From Nostoc carneum NIES-2107 (GTDB lineage Bacteria > Cyanobacteriota > Cyanobacteriia > Cyanobacteriales > Nostocaceae), in the NCBI GenBank assembly GCA_002368155.1, contig AP018180.1, forward strand, positions 4,797,007 to 4,861,006: a stretch of DNA of 64,000 nucleotides, written 5' to 3'. Positions 54,425 to 63,714 of the stretch are shown here, one piece after another. The stretch's first letter is position 1. Each line of letters opens with the position of its first letter. The notes under the pieces were generated by a model, which saw only the letters and a list, made by a program, of their open reading frames with translations, was not told where the DNA came from and did not search any database. Made by a program: the position numbers and the translations under genes.

Positions 54425-55717
54425 ATGACTGAACCAGAGAGCATTACTTCTCTAGAGACCAAAACCCGTCCTTGGTGGCTGCGTATCCCTCTGACATTGC
54501 AGATTGTCGTCGCCCTAGCGCTTGCTGTCGCTTTAGGAATTGCCCTAGGTGCGGGGAATCCTAGCCCCAGTAATGCTACTTTAATTACTAACTTAGCAAT
54601 TCCTGCGGAATTGGTACTGAAGGCTCTACGCGCCCTAGCTACACCCCTCATTTTGGTAGCAGTGCTGCATACCTTCATGACTACAAATATCCCTGGAACA
54701 GCCGGTAGACGGCTAGCAGTACTACTGTTAACTAATACTACCGCAGCGATTTTAATCGGGCTGCTGGTAGCCAACATCTTGCATCCTGGTAGTTGGGGAA
54801 ATCTAACAGCCCCAACCGATGCACAAGCACCTGCTCAAAGCCTTGACCCTTGGGGTTTATTTAAAGATGCTGTCCCCGATGCTATCCTCAAACCACTAGT
54901 TGATAATAACGTTATCCAATTAATTGTAATTGCCCTATCCTTTGGAATTGTACTGCGGGCATTAAAATCAGAACAAATCGCTGAAGGTAAAGCAGCATAC
55001 CAACCGATTGAAGATGTCATCGGTATTTTATTTGAGGCGGTAATCCGCATTCTCAACTGGGTAATAGCTTTAATTCCCTTGGCTGTGTTTGGAATTGTGG
55101 CTAAAACTGTTGCCGAAAAAGGTTTTGCGCCCTTCCAATCTTTAGCAGCCTTTATCGTCGCCGTACTAGTCGCCTTGTTTTTACAAGCTTGCTACTATCT
55201 CACTAGAGTACAAATCGGCTCTTGGGTCAACCCGATCGCATTTCTCAAGGGTGGTTCCGACGCATTTTTGACAGCTTTTTCCACCTCTTCTTCAACAGTG
55301 ACAATGCCCATCACCTTTGAAGTGTTGCAAACTAAAATCGGTTTAAGAGAATCTTCGGCTTCTTTAGGCGCATTAGTAGGGGCAAACTTTAATAATGACG
55401 GTACTGCGCTTTATGAAGCGATGTCTGCATTATATATTTCCCAAGTATTGGGTCAGCATTTAGGTTTAGGACAGCAGTTAATAGTTGTTTTAACATCTAT
55501 TTTTGCATCCGTCGGCGCTGCAGGTATTCCTAATGCCGGACTTGTAACGATGACCTTGGTATTTACTTCCGTTGGCTTACCGACCCAGTATATAGCTTTG
55601 TTAGTTACAGTCGATTGGTTTTTGGATCGCTGTCGTACAGCCCTCAATGTCATGGGCGATATGACTGTCAGTGCTTTACTAGACGGCAAAAAGCCTCGCC
55701 ACTTAGACGAGGCTTAG
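54425..55717 (+). CDS. Dicarboxylate/glutamate:cation symporter (DAACS family)
   Basis: 430 aa, hydrophobic throughout with about eight spans and two re-entrant loops. Family motifs: SSSTVTMPITFEVL (the serine-rich tip, about 282-295) and GANFNNDGTALYEA (about 319-332), where the usual NMDGT reads NNDGT, then GAAGIPNAGLVTMTLV. It imports C4-dicarboxylates or glutamate with sodium or protons across the inner membrane. Divergent from dnaE. The start ATG at 54425 is preceded by no strong ribosome site. Confidence 0.92.
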   Translation: MTEPESITSLETKTRPWWLRIPLTLQIVVALALAVALGIALGAGNPSPSNATLITNLAIPAELVLKALRALATPLILVAVLHTFMTTNIPGTAGRRLAVLLLTNTTAAILIGLLVANILHPGSWGNLTAPTDAQAPAQSLDPWGLFKDAVPDAILKPLVDNNVIQLIVIALSFGIVLRALKSEQIAEGKAAYQPIEDVIGILFEAVIRILNWVIALIPLAVFGIVAKTVAEKGFAPFQSLAAFIVAVLVALFLQACYYLTRVQIGSWVNPIAFLKGGSDAFLTAFSTSSSTVTMPITFEVLQTKIGLRESSASLGALVGANFNNDGTALYEAMSALYISQVLGQHLGLGQQLIVVLTSIFASVGAAGIPNAGLVTMTLVFTSVGLPTQYIALLVTVDWFLDRCRTALNVMGDMTVSALLDGKKPRHLDEA

Positions 55718-55769
55718 TTTCAACTGTAGCGCTGAGTGCTGAGTTTTTCTACCTTACCCTCTTGATTTG

Positions 55770-55813
55770 CAATTCCTAATTCCTAGTACCCAGTCACCAG
55801 TCCCCAGTCCCTT
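55770..55813. repeat. Short heptamer-repeat island
   Basis: TTCCTAGTACCCAGTCACCAGTCCCCAGTCCC, a small version of the STRR blocks, between the symporter and a small minus-strand frame. Confidence 0.6.
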
Positions 55814-55993
55814 TTAATGCTGTTGCGGGCCCTTAGCATCACACTCTTTATTCCAGCATCTTTCTAGAAGCTGAATTCGCCAGATAGCGGCGAAGATATA
55901 AGGATTCCATATTAATTTAGTGTGGTTACAAAATAAGGGCTGATTGAGATAATGCCAAAGTGGAAATTTAATCTTGTTAAACTTAGGAGCCAT
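55814..55993 (-). CDS. Small hypothetical protein, 59 aa
   Basis: A complete 59-codon frame from ATG (55993) to TAA (55814). The product is rich in Trp, Asn and Lys (KFPLWHYLNQPLF, WNPYIFAAIWRIQLLERCW) and has four Cys. Codon use and composition look coding, and it resembles short Trp-rich proteins that I associate with filamentous cyanobacteria, but I cannot name it. No Shine-Dalgarno site is visible. It could be chance. Confidence 0.45.
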   Translation of the reverse strand: MAPKFNKIKFPLWHYLNQPLFCNHTKLIWNPYIFAAIWRIQLLERCWNKECDAKGPQQH

Positions 55994-56359
55994 AGGAGGA
56001 GTTACTATACAAGCGTGCTAGCAGTATAGTTAAAGATTAAACAATCTGCACGCGATCGTCCTGGTGACAATTGCGGAAAATCACCAGTTTTTATGGCAAA
56101 AGTTATATTAAAGGCTTTTAAGGAAAAAATTGCTTGAAAAAGCTGATTTTGGCGGCAATTATCTCCTAGCAGTCATTTACAAGATTACTGATAGTTATTC
56201 CACAGTAGATAACAACACCTGAGCAAACATCTTTCTAGGGATAGATTTCGGCGTTTTGCTTCTTCTCCAAATCTTTTATATTTACTGAAGAATCTGTTAC
56301 ATTCTTTTTTATTATTGACATCATTCTAAATATTAGATTTTATAAACACGTAATAATAC
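55994..56359. other. Spacer with candidate small RNA
   Basis: Non-coding DNA upstream of the caspase gene. The left part holds the structured stretch listed next; the right part is AT-rich with no clear feature. Confidence 0.45.
56004..56092 (+). ncRNA. Candidate small RNA
   Basis: Two nested hairpins (ACTATAC/GTATAGT at 56004-56030 and GCGTGC/GCACGC) are followed by a terminator: CTGGTGA (56061-56067), TCACCAG (56081-56087), TTTTT. No gene on this strand ends nearby. A transcript of about 90 nt is an inference only. Confidence 0.35.
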
Positions 56360-56500
56360 TTAGGGCATTGGGCATTGGGCATTGGGTAATTGGTAATTGC
56401 TGTTTCTCCCTCATCTTCCTTATCTCCTAATCCCCATTACCCCTAATCCCCACTCCCTCCAGTCGTGGGGGCCCCGAGTTCCCCAATCCCCTCATCTCCC
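56360..56500. repeat. Heptamer-repeat island
   Basis: GGGCATT heptamers (three copies from 56364), GGTAATTGG units, CTGTTTCTCCCTCATC, then CCCCATTA/CCCCTAAT units and a GC-rich GTGGGGGCCCCGAG segment. It ends about 80 nt before the caspase gene. Confidence 0.85.
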
Positions 56501-56582
56501 TTTTATGAGGCTAATGGGATAAATTACTGTGATTTTTTAGTCTTATTGCTAAGAAATCAAAATTCCATGAGAGGAGTGAATA

Positions 56583-58844
56583 ATGGCTGAGATGAAACGC
56601 CGGCACTTTTTGCAATTTGCTGGGTCTGCTTTAGCAACGCTGGGTTTAAGCCAGTGGGATATAATGCAGCAAGGCGATCGCTATCACCAAGCCCTAGCCC
56701 AAAGTACAAAGCGTAAGTTAGCCCTACTCGTAGGAATTAATGAGTATAAGGGTATACCAGAACTCTATGGTTGTGTGAATGATGTACAGTTGCAACGCGA
56801 ATTATTAATTCACCGCTTTGGCTTTAATCCTCAAGATATTTTGACTTTGACCGACCAACAAGCCACACGGAAAGCGATGCTGACCGCATTTGAAGAACAT
56901 TTGATTAAGCAAGCCAAGCCTGGGGATGTGGTGGTATTTCACTTTTCAGGACATGGTTCGCGAGTACGCGATCGCGATCGCGACACGGAAGATGGACTCA
57001 ACAGCACTTTGGTTCCGATTGATGGCAATTTACCACCAGGCTATCCCCAGCAAGGAGGCCAGGTGCAACATATTATGGGGCATACATTGTTTCTACTAAT
57101 GTCTGCATTGAAAACCGAGAATGTGACTGTGGTATTAGATAGCTGTCATGCGGGTGGTGCAAAGCGGGGGAATTTCCGGGTGCGTTCCATCGATGGTGGT
57201 GAAAAACTCCTACCAAGTACGGCGGAATTGGAATATCAACGCCAATGGTTAGGAAAACTGGGACTGTCACCACAAAAATTTATCGAACTGAGGAGAAAAG
57301 GCGTTGCTAAAGGCGTAGTCATCGCCAGCGCTAAACGCGATCAATATGCAGCTGATGCTTCTTTTGATGATTTTAATGCCGGGGCTTTTACTTATTTATT
57401 CACTCAGTATCTTTGGCAACAACCAGGAGATGAACCGATTAATCGCGCGATCGCTAATATTAGCCGCAGTACCACTATCTTCGCTAGACAATCAGGCAAT
57501 TTTCAAGAACCAGAATTAGAATCAAACTTTAGCAAAGAAAATACTCGGGCACCTATTTACTTTACGCGCACACCCACTGTCTCGGCGGAGGCGGTAGTAA
57601 CTCAGGTCAATGGTGAGCAAGTAAAATTGTGGCTGGGTGGGCTAGATTCCGAAAGCCTGGAAGCATTTAAACAAGATGCGATTTTCACAGTTTTAGATAG
57701 TAAAGGTGGCGATCGCGGATTAATTCAGTTACAGTCTCGTCAAGGATTAACAGGACAAGGTAAACTCCTGAAAGCTACCCAAAAAAAGCAACCACTCCAA
57801 CCAGGCGCACTTTTACAAGAACGGATTCGCAGCATTCCTAATGATTTAACTTTAAAAATTGGGCTAGATGACTCTCTAGGAAATAACACTCAACAAGCTA
57901 AACAAGCTTTACAAGCGATTCCCCGCATTGAAGCTAAAGCTTTGGGAAGACAAGAGGTGCAATATATTTTTGGTCGCATGACTGAAGCCAAATCTCAGGA
58001 ATTACAAAAAAGTCGCCTCCCGAATTTACCTACGGTGGGTAGTTTTGGTTTATTTCTACCAGGACTGACACAAATTATTGCCAGTTCTTTTGGTACGAGT
58101 AACGAAACGGTGAGTGCTGCTGTCACTCGCTTACAACCTAAACTCAAGTCCTTACTAGCAGCACGGATTGTCAAGCAAATGCTGGGCAATACTAATTCAT
58201 CGCGAATTAATGTGACTGCGACGATGAATGTTGTGGGTAGTCAAGAAATACTAGGGGAAACTTTCCCCATTCGCGGAGTTCAAAAAGTAGATTTAGAACC
58301 AAAGCCTAGCAAAACTGCTAACTCAGGTTTGCAAAAGTTACCCCTGGGTACACAACTTGCTTTTCAAATTCAAAATAACGAATCGCAACCACTATATATA
58401 AGTATTTTGGTAATTGATGCCCAAGGCGAAATGGCGATTATCTTTCCTAATAATTGGTCAGCTGCGGAAGATGCAGCTTTGGTAGAAGGTAAACAAAAGT
58501 TAGTCATTCCTTCTGCTGGCGATACCTTTAAACTCGTGATTGGCGAACCTTTAGGAGTATCAGAAGCTTTAATTGTTGCTAGCACTACACCACTGCGAAA
58601 TTCTCTCAAAGCCTTAAAAGAAATTGCCAAATCTCGCGGAGTCGAAAATACGCGTGCGCCCATAGCTGTAACTAATGAATTATTAGATGTAACAAATAGT
58701 TTACTTAATGACCTAGATGCCGGGACTCGGGGCGCGATTAATGTTGAAGGGATTCAACTCCCTAACGGTGTACGGGGGATTGATACTAAGAAATTAGCAG
58801 CAATGGCGATCGCATTTGAAGTGGTTGGTACGGCAAACAGCTGA
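56583..58844 (+). CDS. Tat-exported caspase-family peptidase (orthocaspase)
   Basis: 753 aa. A twin-arginine signal (KRRHFLQFAGSALATLGLS, residues 5-23) precedes a C14 peptidase domain: ALLVGINEYKGIPELYGCVNDV, catalytic His124 in HFSGHGSRV and catalytic Cys188 in VLDSCHAGG. The domain ends near residue 330. The long C-terminal part includes a DUF4384-like beta domain (about 590-690: LPLGTQLAFQIQN, PLYISILVIDAQGEMAIIFPN). Orthocaspases cut after Arg or Lys. Export to the periplasm is inferred from the signal. Start ATG at 56583 with GAGAGGAG about 7 nt before. Confidence 0.9.
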   Translation: MAEMKRRHFLQFAGSALATLGLSQWDIMQQGDRYHQALAQSTKRKLALLVGINEYKGIPELYGCVNDVQLQRELLIHRFGFNPQDILTLTDQQATRKAMLTAFEEHLIKQAKPGDVVVFHFSGHGSRVRDRDRDTEDGLNSTLVPIDGNLPPGYPQQGGQVQHIMGHTLFLLMSALKTENVTVVLDSCHAGGAKRGNFRVRSIDGGEKLLPSTAELEYQRQWLGKLGLSPQKFIELRRKGVAKGVVIASAKRDQYAADASFDDFNAGAFTYLFTQYLWQQPGDEPINRAIANISRSTTIFARQSGNFQEPELESNFSKENTRAPIYFTRTPTVSAEAVVTQVNGEQVKLWLGGLDSESLEAFKQDAIFTVLDSKGGDRGLIQLQSRQGLTGQGKLLKATQKKQPLQPGALLQERIRSIPNDLTLKIGLDDSLGNNTQQAKQALQAIPRIEAKALGRQEVQYIFGRMTEAKSQELQKSRLPNLPTVGSFGLFLPGLTQIIASSFGTSNETVSAAVTRLQPKLKSLLAARIVKQMLGNTNSSRINVTATMNVVGSQEILGETFPIRGVQKVDLEPKPSKTANSGLQKLPLGTQLAFQIQNNESQPLYISILVIDAQGEMAIIFPNNWSAAEDAALVEGKQKLVIPSAGDTFKLVIGEPLGVSEALIVASTTPLRNSLKALKEIAKSRGVENTRAPIAVTNELLDVTNSLLNDLDAGTRGAINVEGIQLPNGVRGIDTKKLAAMAIAFEVVGTANS

Positions 58845-58875
58845 TCTCGCTGCGCTTTCATTGTACTATTTAAGA

Positions 58876-58904
58876 CAAGGGGCAAGTTTCACCCTTACCC
58901 CTTG
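58876..58904 (+). terminator. Hairpin after the caspase gene
   Basis: CAAGGGG (58876-58882) and CCCCTTG (58898-58904) pair around a 15-nt loop, 32 nt after the stop. No T-run follows, so termination is uncertain. Confidence 0.45.
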
Positions 58905-59095
58905 CGAGCAATCACTTTCAGCTTGTTACCTGTTATCTATCCGCTTAATATCAATATGTAACTAATGAACACAGATATACAATTTTGTCAATGAAATTAC
59001 TAATATTTCTGAATCCAAAGTTGCACTCTTGACTTTGGAGGATGAACTAAACTAGTTATTTGTAGTCTTGTACAAATTGGTTGATTAACTGTTTT

Positions 59096-59401
59096 ATGGT
59101 GACTAGACTTTCAACAACACCAACTATAGCTCCTGAACGGTCTAATCAAGTTACCCGCAAGCATTATCCAAATTACAAAGTAATCGTTTTGAACGATGAT
59201 TTTAATACATTTCAGCACGTGGCGGAGTGTTTGATGAAATATATTCCGGGAATGAGCAGCGATCAAGCGTGGGACTTGACCAACCAAATCCATTTTGAGG
59301 GTCAAGCGATCGTTTGGGTAGGGCCCCAAGAACCAGCGGAACTCTATCACCAACAACTACGGCGGGCGGGTTTAACAATGGCTCCTCTAGAGGCAGCTTA
59401 A
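59096..59401 (+). CDS. clpS: ATP-dependent Clp protease adaptor ClpS
   Basis: 101 aa from the ATG at 59096; an earlier in-frame start at 59081 lacks support. The core YKVIVLNDDFNTFQHVAECLMKYIPGMS has the conserved NDDFNT N-degron-binding loop, and the second half AWDLTNQIHFEGQAIVW ends in the helix ELYHQQLRRAGLTM. ClpS delivers N-end-rule substrates to ClpAP/ClpC. The Asp-Asp pair and His expected in the pocket are present. It is followed 5 nt later by the DUF2103 gene, so the two are one operon. Confidence 0.94.
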   Translation: MVTRLSTTPTIAPERSNQVTRKHYPNYKVIVLNDDFNTFQHVAECLMKYIPGMSSDQAWDLTNQIHFEGQAIVWVGPQEPAELYHQQLRRAGLTMAPLEAA

Positions 59402-59406
59402 CTAGA

Positions 59407-59700
59407 ATGGGCAAACCCAATGATGGTAGACTCGTCTGGAATCACTCAACCCATATAGATGGCCTCATCCCCATATTAGAACGTCTGTGTCAGCAGCCAG
59501 GAATTCAAACTGTTACCCCAGGCGTAATTGGGCGAGTTAGAGGTCATGCTCCTAAATTACAACTGCGTATATCCGTACCCATCCGCGGGGGTTATAAAGT
59601 CATTGCCCGTCAAGGAAAAACTGTACAGGAGGTATTTATCTTGACGACTTTAGATCAAGATAGCCTCTTAGAAGCGATCGCGATCGCAATGAAAATTTAA
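59407..59700 (+). CDS. DUF2103 protein (putative metal-binding)
   Basis: 97 aa from the ATG at 59407; the longer frame beginning at 59314 overlaps clpS and is rejected. The domain reads GRLVWNHSTHIDGLIPILERLC, then TVTPGVIGRVRGHAP, LQLRISVPIRGGYKVIARQGKTVQEVF. The His residues at about 11 and 14 are the metal-ligand candidates described for DUF2103. Function unknown; it commonly follows clpS in cyanobacteria. The stop is TAA at 59700. Confidence 0.88.
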   Translation: MGKPNDGRLVWNHSTHIDGLIPILERLCQQPGIQTVTPGVIGRVRGHAPKLQLRISVPIRGGYKVIARQGKTVQEVFILTTLDQDSLLEAIAIAMKI

Positions 59701-59755
59701 TCGTCTTAGTAGTCAATAGTCCATAGTTAATCGACTATGCACTGTTGGCTCTCAA

Positions 59756-60076
59756 CTATTCTTCTACTTGATGTACCGCAAATCTGTGAAGTGGCAAGCT
59801 GAGGATACAAGAAAATGTTAAAAAATATGACAAAGCTGTAGTAATTTTTAAAGTCATCAGCATTGGTTCCCAGCTAGGGAGCATAATTTTTTCTACAGCA
59901 AAAGCAATACAGTAGACCAACCAATAAGAAAAGCTCATTCTAAAGAGAATTTGCTCTGTTTCTTCCATCTCATTTTTATACTGTTTGCAGTCCCCAAGTA
60001 AAAAAAGACCCGCAATACAAGCGACAAAGGAAACAGCAACAACAAACTCGTGACAAAAGATATTTACCGAATGCAT
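59756..60076 (-). CDS. Small hypothetical membrane protein
   Basis: 106 aa from the ATG at 60076 (a longer frame from 60100 exists). Three membrane spans are likely: about 8-27 (VVAVSFVACIAGLFLLG), 45-65 (FSYWLVYCIAFAVEKI) and 75-98 (ITTALSYFLTFSCILSL). A charged loop (CKQYKNEMEETEQ) separates the first two. No family recognised. It is alone, about 50 nt from the convergent DUF2103 gene. Confidence 0.6.
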   Translation of the reverse strand: MHSVNIFCHEFVVAVSFVACIAGLFLLGDCKQYKNEMEETEQILFRMSFSYWLVYCIAFAVEKIMLPSWEPMLMTLKITTALSYFLTFSCILSLPLHRFAVHQVEE

Positions 60077-60372
60077 TTGTCTTGAACCCAATCTTTCCAA
60101 TTGAGATTCAGTCTAAAGGAATAGGCCTTGGGGTTGCACAAAATAGTTACAAACTGCAATAGAAAAGGTGCAAGCTTGTAACTAATTGCAACAATAATGT
60201 TAAATATGTGGTGATGAAACCGAAAGGTTAATATCTATAAAACATCTGTTACTGTAGTGCATTCTACTTAGTAACAAAATGTTTTTTGATGTAAAAATCT
60301 CAGTTTTGTAAATTTACAATTGCATCTCTGTGAATCACGAATTAGCCAAAAATAGCCAGTAAATATGAGATT

Positions 60373-61452
60373 TTAGGCTTTAGCACTATGATTTAGTATA
60401 TTTGCAAACCATTGTTCCATGCGATCGCCCATCGCCTCTACAGAATACTGTGTTTCGGCTTGTTGACGACAAGCTTGGCGGTCAGCTTCGTCTAAACGTT
60501 TAATAGCTTCCACTAAACCTTGTACGCTATCTGGTTCTACTAAAAAGCCAGTTTTACCTTCTTGGACAATTTCTGCTAAACCACCGCGACGATAACTAAT
60601 TAACGGTACGCCGCAAGCCAAAGCCTCTAACGCCACATTAGGGTAAGCTTCTATCCATCTGGGAGTGACTAATAATGCTCGACACTGACCTAATTCCTGT
60701 TGCAATTGATGTGTAGGCAAAAATCCTCTGTATTCAATAGGAGCATCAGGATATTCTTGTAGAATTTTCTCCCAGTAAGGTACATCCTGTATTAATCCAA
60801 AGATTTTCAATGGAATATCGGTAATTTTTGCTGCTGCTACAGCATCTTCTATCCCTTTTTCTGGTGCTATCCGACCTACCCAAGCTAAGTATTCAGCAGG
60901 TTGAGGACAAAACTGATACAAAGATAAATCCATACCATTCACTAAAACTCTACATTTATCTGCAAATGTAAAAGTCTCAGCTTGGGTTTTACCATGAACA
61001 CCAATCGTACCAGGAAATTGATTGGCTACTTTTTCAATAATGTGATCCATTGTATTAGTTAAAGAACCCATACTAATTAAATGAGCAATGGGAGTATGAA
61101 AAAATGGTGTTAAATACAATGGCAGCCAATCATAAGCAAAATTAACAATGACATCATAATTTGCTTGTACTTGGCGAGCATAATCCCACATATTTGTTAT
61201 CACAGCATTTGTAGGTATAAAAATCGGATCGGTACGAGTTTGATTTTGCGCTGGTATTTGCAGTTCTCCAGGTATTTCGATAATTGGTAATGAATTACTC
61301 AAAGACCCTTGTGGCGCAACAATTTCTAATTTGTGTCCTCGCCGCAGCATCTCTTTAGCAATATTAGAGAGTGTCAATTCTACTCCACCTCCCAACCCTG
61401 AACCCAGCGCACCAATGGGGGTGGACATGAACAATAATTTATACTCCGGCAT
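60373..61452 (-). CDS. Glycosyltransferase, GT4/GT-B type
   Basis: 359 aa. The N-terminal donor loop GSGLGGGVELTLSNIAKEMLRRGH (split here as GSGLGGGVEL and NIAKEM, about 17-35) and the C-terminal signature WIEAYPNVALEALACGVPLIS (EAxxxxxxEAxxxGxP, about 270-290) are classical for GT4. LAWVGRIAPEKGIEDAV marks the nucleotide-binding half. It transfers a sugar from a nucleotide donor to an unknown acceptor, likely in surface polysaccharide or glycolipid. The start ATG at 61452 is good. The methyltransferase upstream on the same strand is 79 nt away. Confidence 0.9.
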   Translation of the reverse strand: MPEYKLLFMSTPIGALGSGLGGGVELTLSNIAKEMLRRGHKLEIVAPQGSLSNSLPIIEIPGELQIPAQNQTRTDPIFIPTNAVITNMWDYARQVQANYDVIVNFAYDWLPLYLTPFFHTPIAHLISMGSLTNTMDHIIEKVANQFPGTIGVHGKTQAETFTFADKCRVLVNGMDLSLYQFCPQPAEYLAWVGRIAPEKGIEDAVAAAKITDIPLKIFGLIQDVPYWEKILQEYPDAPIEYRGFLPTHQLQQELGQCRALLVTPRWIEAYPNVALEALACGVPLISYRRGGLAEIVQEGKTGFLVEPDSVQGLVEAIKRLDEADRQACRQQAETQYSVEAMGDRMEQWFANILNHSAKA

Positions 61453-61530
61453 GATATTGAATTGCTGCTACATTTACATTACTTAAAGATAATAACGCTT
61501 AACAGAGGTGTTATGAAAGTTTAATTCTAT

Positions 61531-62274
61531 TTAATGTTGCTTCTTGTAGCAACGCGCTGTAATTAGATAAGGTTGAAATACTTCTAAAAATTTATTCTGC
61601 AGTGTGAAAAAAAACTTATCTATAACTTGAGGCTCATCTAAATGAAAAGGGTGTTCTTGATTAAAACCCTTAAAGAAATACCAGTTCAATATCATCTTAC
61701 CTTCCCATGTCAGCGCTTGATAGAAGTTTAGTAATTGTTGGCTTGGGTCTGGCAAATGTTCTAAAACATCAAAGCACAAGATTGTATCAAATGTTTCTGC
61801 AGCAGGTAATTCTAGATAACAAATAATTTTTTTACTTAATCCCATTTGTTCAGCTCGATACTGGACAAAGTCTCGATTGACAGGATTAAGATCGCAATAG
61901 ATTACTTGCTCAACTTGAGGACAAAGCGCCGCACCAAGAGTATGAGTCCCAATCCCACCACCAAAATCTAACACCCGACCTTGAGCATGATCTGCAATTA
62001 ACCGCAATGTATCACTAATATATTCATGGCTTGCCAAATGCCAAGCACCTAATTCAAACAAATATAGTTCTCCCACTTTCTCACTATAAAAGATGCTGGC
62101 TTGTTCCCAATCAAAATCTTTATGTCCTAACTCTGCGATTTCTTGATGCTTGGTCGATAAGTTATTCTCCAATGTTTCGCGATCGCAATTTAAAAATTCT
62201 TGGAGATGCTGTTTTAAGTTAAACGAATTTTGCAAATAGCTGGTTAAGAAAGATGGTGTAGGAAACTGTCTCAT
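61531..62274 (-). CDS. Class I SAM-dependent methyltransferase
   Basis: 247 aa from the ATG at 62274 (MRQFPTPSFL); a longer frame from 62322 adds 16 doubtful residues. Motif I is VLDFGGGIGTHTLGAAL (about 100-116), with YCDLNPVN as the acidic loop and FDTILCFDVLEHLPDP as motif II/III. An N-terminal helical extension of about 80 residues precedes the fold. It probably forms a short leftward operon with the glycosyltransferase, suggesting methylation of a glycan or lipid precursor, but the substrate is unknown. Confidence 0.87.
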   Translation of the reverse strand: MRQFPTPSFLTSYLQNSFNLKQHLQEFLNCDRETLENNLSTKHQEIAELGHKDFDWEQASIFYSEKVGELYLFELGAWHLASHEYISDTLRLIADHAQGRVLDFGGGIGTHTLGAALCPQVEQVIYCDLNPVNRDFVQYRAEQMGLSKKIICYLELPAAETFDTILCFDVLEHLPDPSQQLLNFYQALTWEGKMILNWYFFKGFNQEHPFHLDEPQVIDKFFFTLQNKFLEVFQPYLITARCYKKQH

Positions 62275-62382
62275 GCCTTTTATGTAAAAATTAAATAGAT
62301 GCAATTTTATGATACTATGCAACTGATATTTTTATTGAATAAGATGTATCAATAAAATTCTTTATTTGTATAAATAATTAGC

Positions 62383-63714
62383 ATGAAAATTACCATTGTG
62401 ATATCCAAAACTAGAGCCTTGCTGCAGAATTTTTTCTGTTCTGGTTGGCAGCTTTCTTTTTTTGGAATTACCTTAAGCCTCTGTTTGATATTATCTGGTT
62501 GTGACAATCTGGTAAAGAAAAATACTGGAGTAATTCACCTTACCCTATGGCAAGGAATTAATCCCCCAGTCAATCGTGATGTATTTCAGAAATTAGTAGA
62601 TAAATTTAACCAAACTCATGATGATATTCAAGTTGAATCCATCTTTGCTGGTGACTTAGAACTACAACTACCAAAAATCTTAGCAGCAGTTGTCGGCAAT
62701 GTACCGCCTGATATTTTGTCCTTTTATCCACAAATTACTGGCCAGTTAGTAGAATTAGGGGCAGTTCAACCTTTAGAAGATTGGCTCAATCAATCACCAA
62801 TTAAGTCGGAGGTTCCATCCAACTTATTTGAGGAATTAGAATTAAATGGTCATTTATGGTCAGTTCCATTGTACACCGCTAATCTGGGCATTTTTTACCG
62901 ACCTGATTTATTTAAAGCGGCAGGAATCACCACAACTCCTAAAACCTGGGAGGAATTACGACAAGTTGCCAAAAAGCTGACCATAGACCGTAATGGTGAC
63001 AATCGACCAGAACAGTACGGCATTCTACTACCTTTAGGCAAGGGAGAATGGACTGTTTTTAGTTGGTTTCCCTTCTTGTTAAGCCATCAAGGAGAGGTAG
63101 TCAAAAATAACCAACCTAATCTGATGAATTCAGGTGCGATCGCGGCCTTACAATTTTGGGAAAATCTGTTAAAAGATGGTTCAGCAACGCTGTCTCTTCC
63201 AGAAAGAGGCTATGAGGAGGATGCTTTTATGGCTGGCCGAGTAGCGATGCAGATTACAGGGCCTTGGACATATATAGCTAAATCTAACGTTAATTATGAT
63301 GTCTTCCCCATACCTGCAAGCGTGAAACCTGCGACAGTTACAGCTACCGGGAATTTATTTGTGATGAAGACTACACCCGAACGCGAAAAAGCCGCCATGA
63401 AGTTTTTGGAATATGTTCTAACTGAAGAATTCCAAACAGAATGGAGTATGGGGACGGGTTTTCTACCTGTGAATAATAAATCTGCTGCAAGCCAAGTTTA
63501 TCAACAATATCTCAACCAAAAACCTTGGTTAAAAGTATTTATGCAACAAATAGCAGTAGCCAATGCCAGACCAACTATCGCTGGCTATAGCCGATTATCT
63601 GATAGTCTTGGTAGAGCTATTGAGTCTACATTATTGGGTAAATCTACTGCTGAACAAGCGTTAAAAACAGCTCAAGAACGGTTAGAACTAATTTGGGATA
63701 ATAATAAAAATTAG
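62383..63714 (+). CDS. ABC transporter sugar-binding lipoprotein
   Basis: 443 aa. A lipobox LILSGC ends at Cys40 after a hydrophobic stretch. The mature part is an extracellular solute-binding protein family 1 (MalE/UgpB type): ITLWQGINPP in the form LTLWQGINPP, FNQTHDDIQVE, PPDILSFYP, YRPDLFKAAGITTTPKTWEELRQVAKKL, FMAGRVAMQITGPW and TGFLPVN. It captures a sugar or glycerophospho-compound for an inner-membrane permease not in this window. Start ATG at 62383. Confidence 0.9.
   Translation: MKITIVISKTRALLQNFFCSGWQLSFFGITLSLCLILSGCDNLVKKNTGVIHLTLWQGINPPVNRDVFQKLVDKFNQTHDDIQVESIFAGDLELQLPKILAAVVGNVPPDILSFYPQITGQLVELGAVQPLEDWLNQSPIKSEVPSNLFEELELNGHLWSVPLYTANLGIFYRPDLFKAAGITTTPKTWEELRQVAKKLTIDRNGDNRPEQYGILLPLGKGEWTVFSWFPFLLSHQGEVVKNNQPNLMNSGAIAALQFWENLLKDGSATLSLPERGYEEDAFMAGRVAMQITGPWTYIAKSNVNYDVFPIPASVKPATVTATGNLFVMKTTPEREKAAMKFLEYVLTEEFQTEWSMGTGFLPVNNKSAASQVYQQYLNQKPWLKVFMQQIAVANARPTIAGYSRLSDSLGRAIESTLLGKSTAEQALKTAQERLELIWDNNKN

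Noticed and set aside
59314-59406. Upstream extension of the DUF2103 gene
   Set aside because: It overlaps clpS in another frame; the ATG at 59407, 5 nt after the clpS stop, gives the standard N-terminus.
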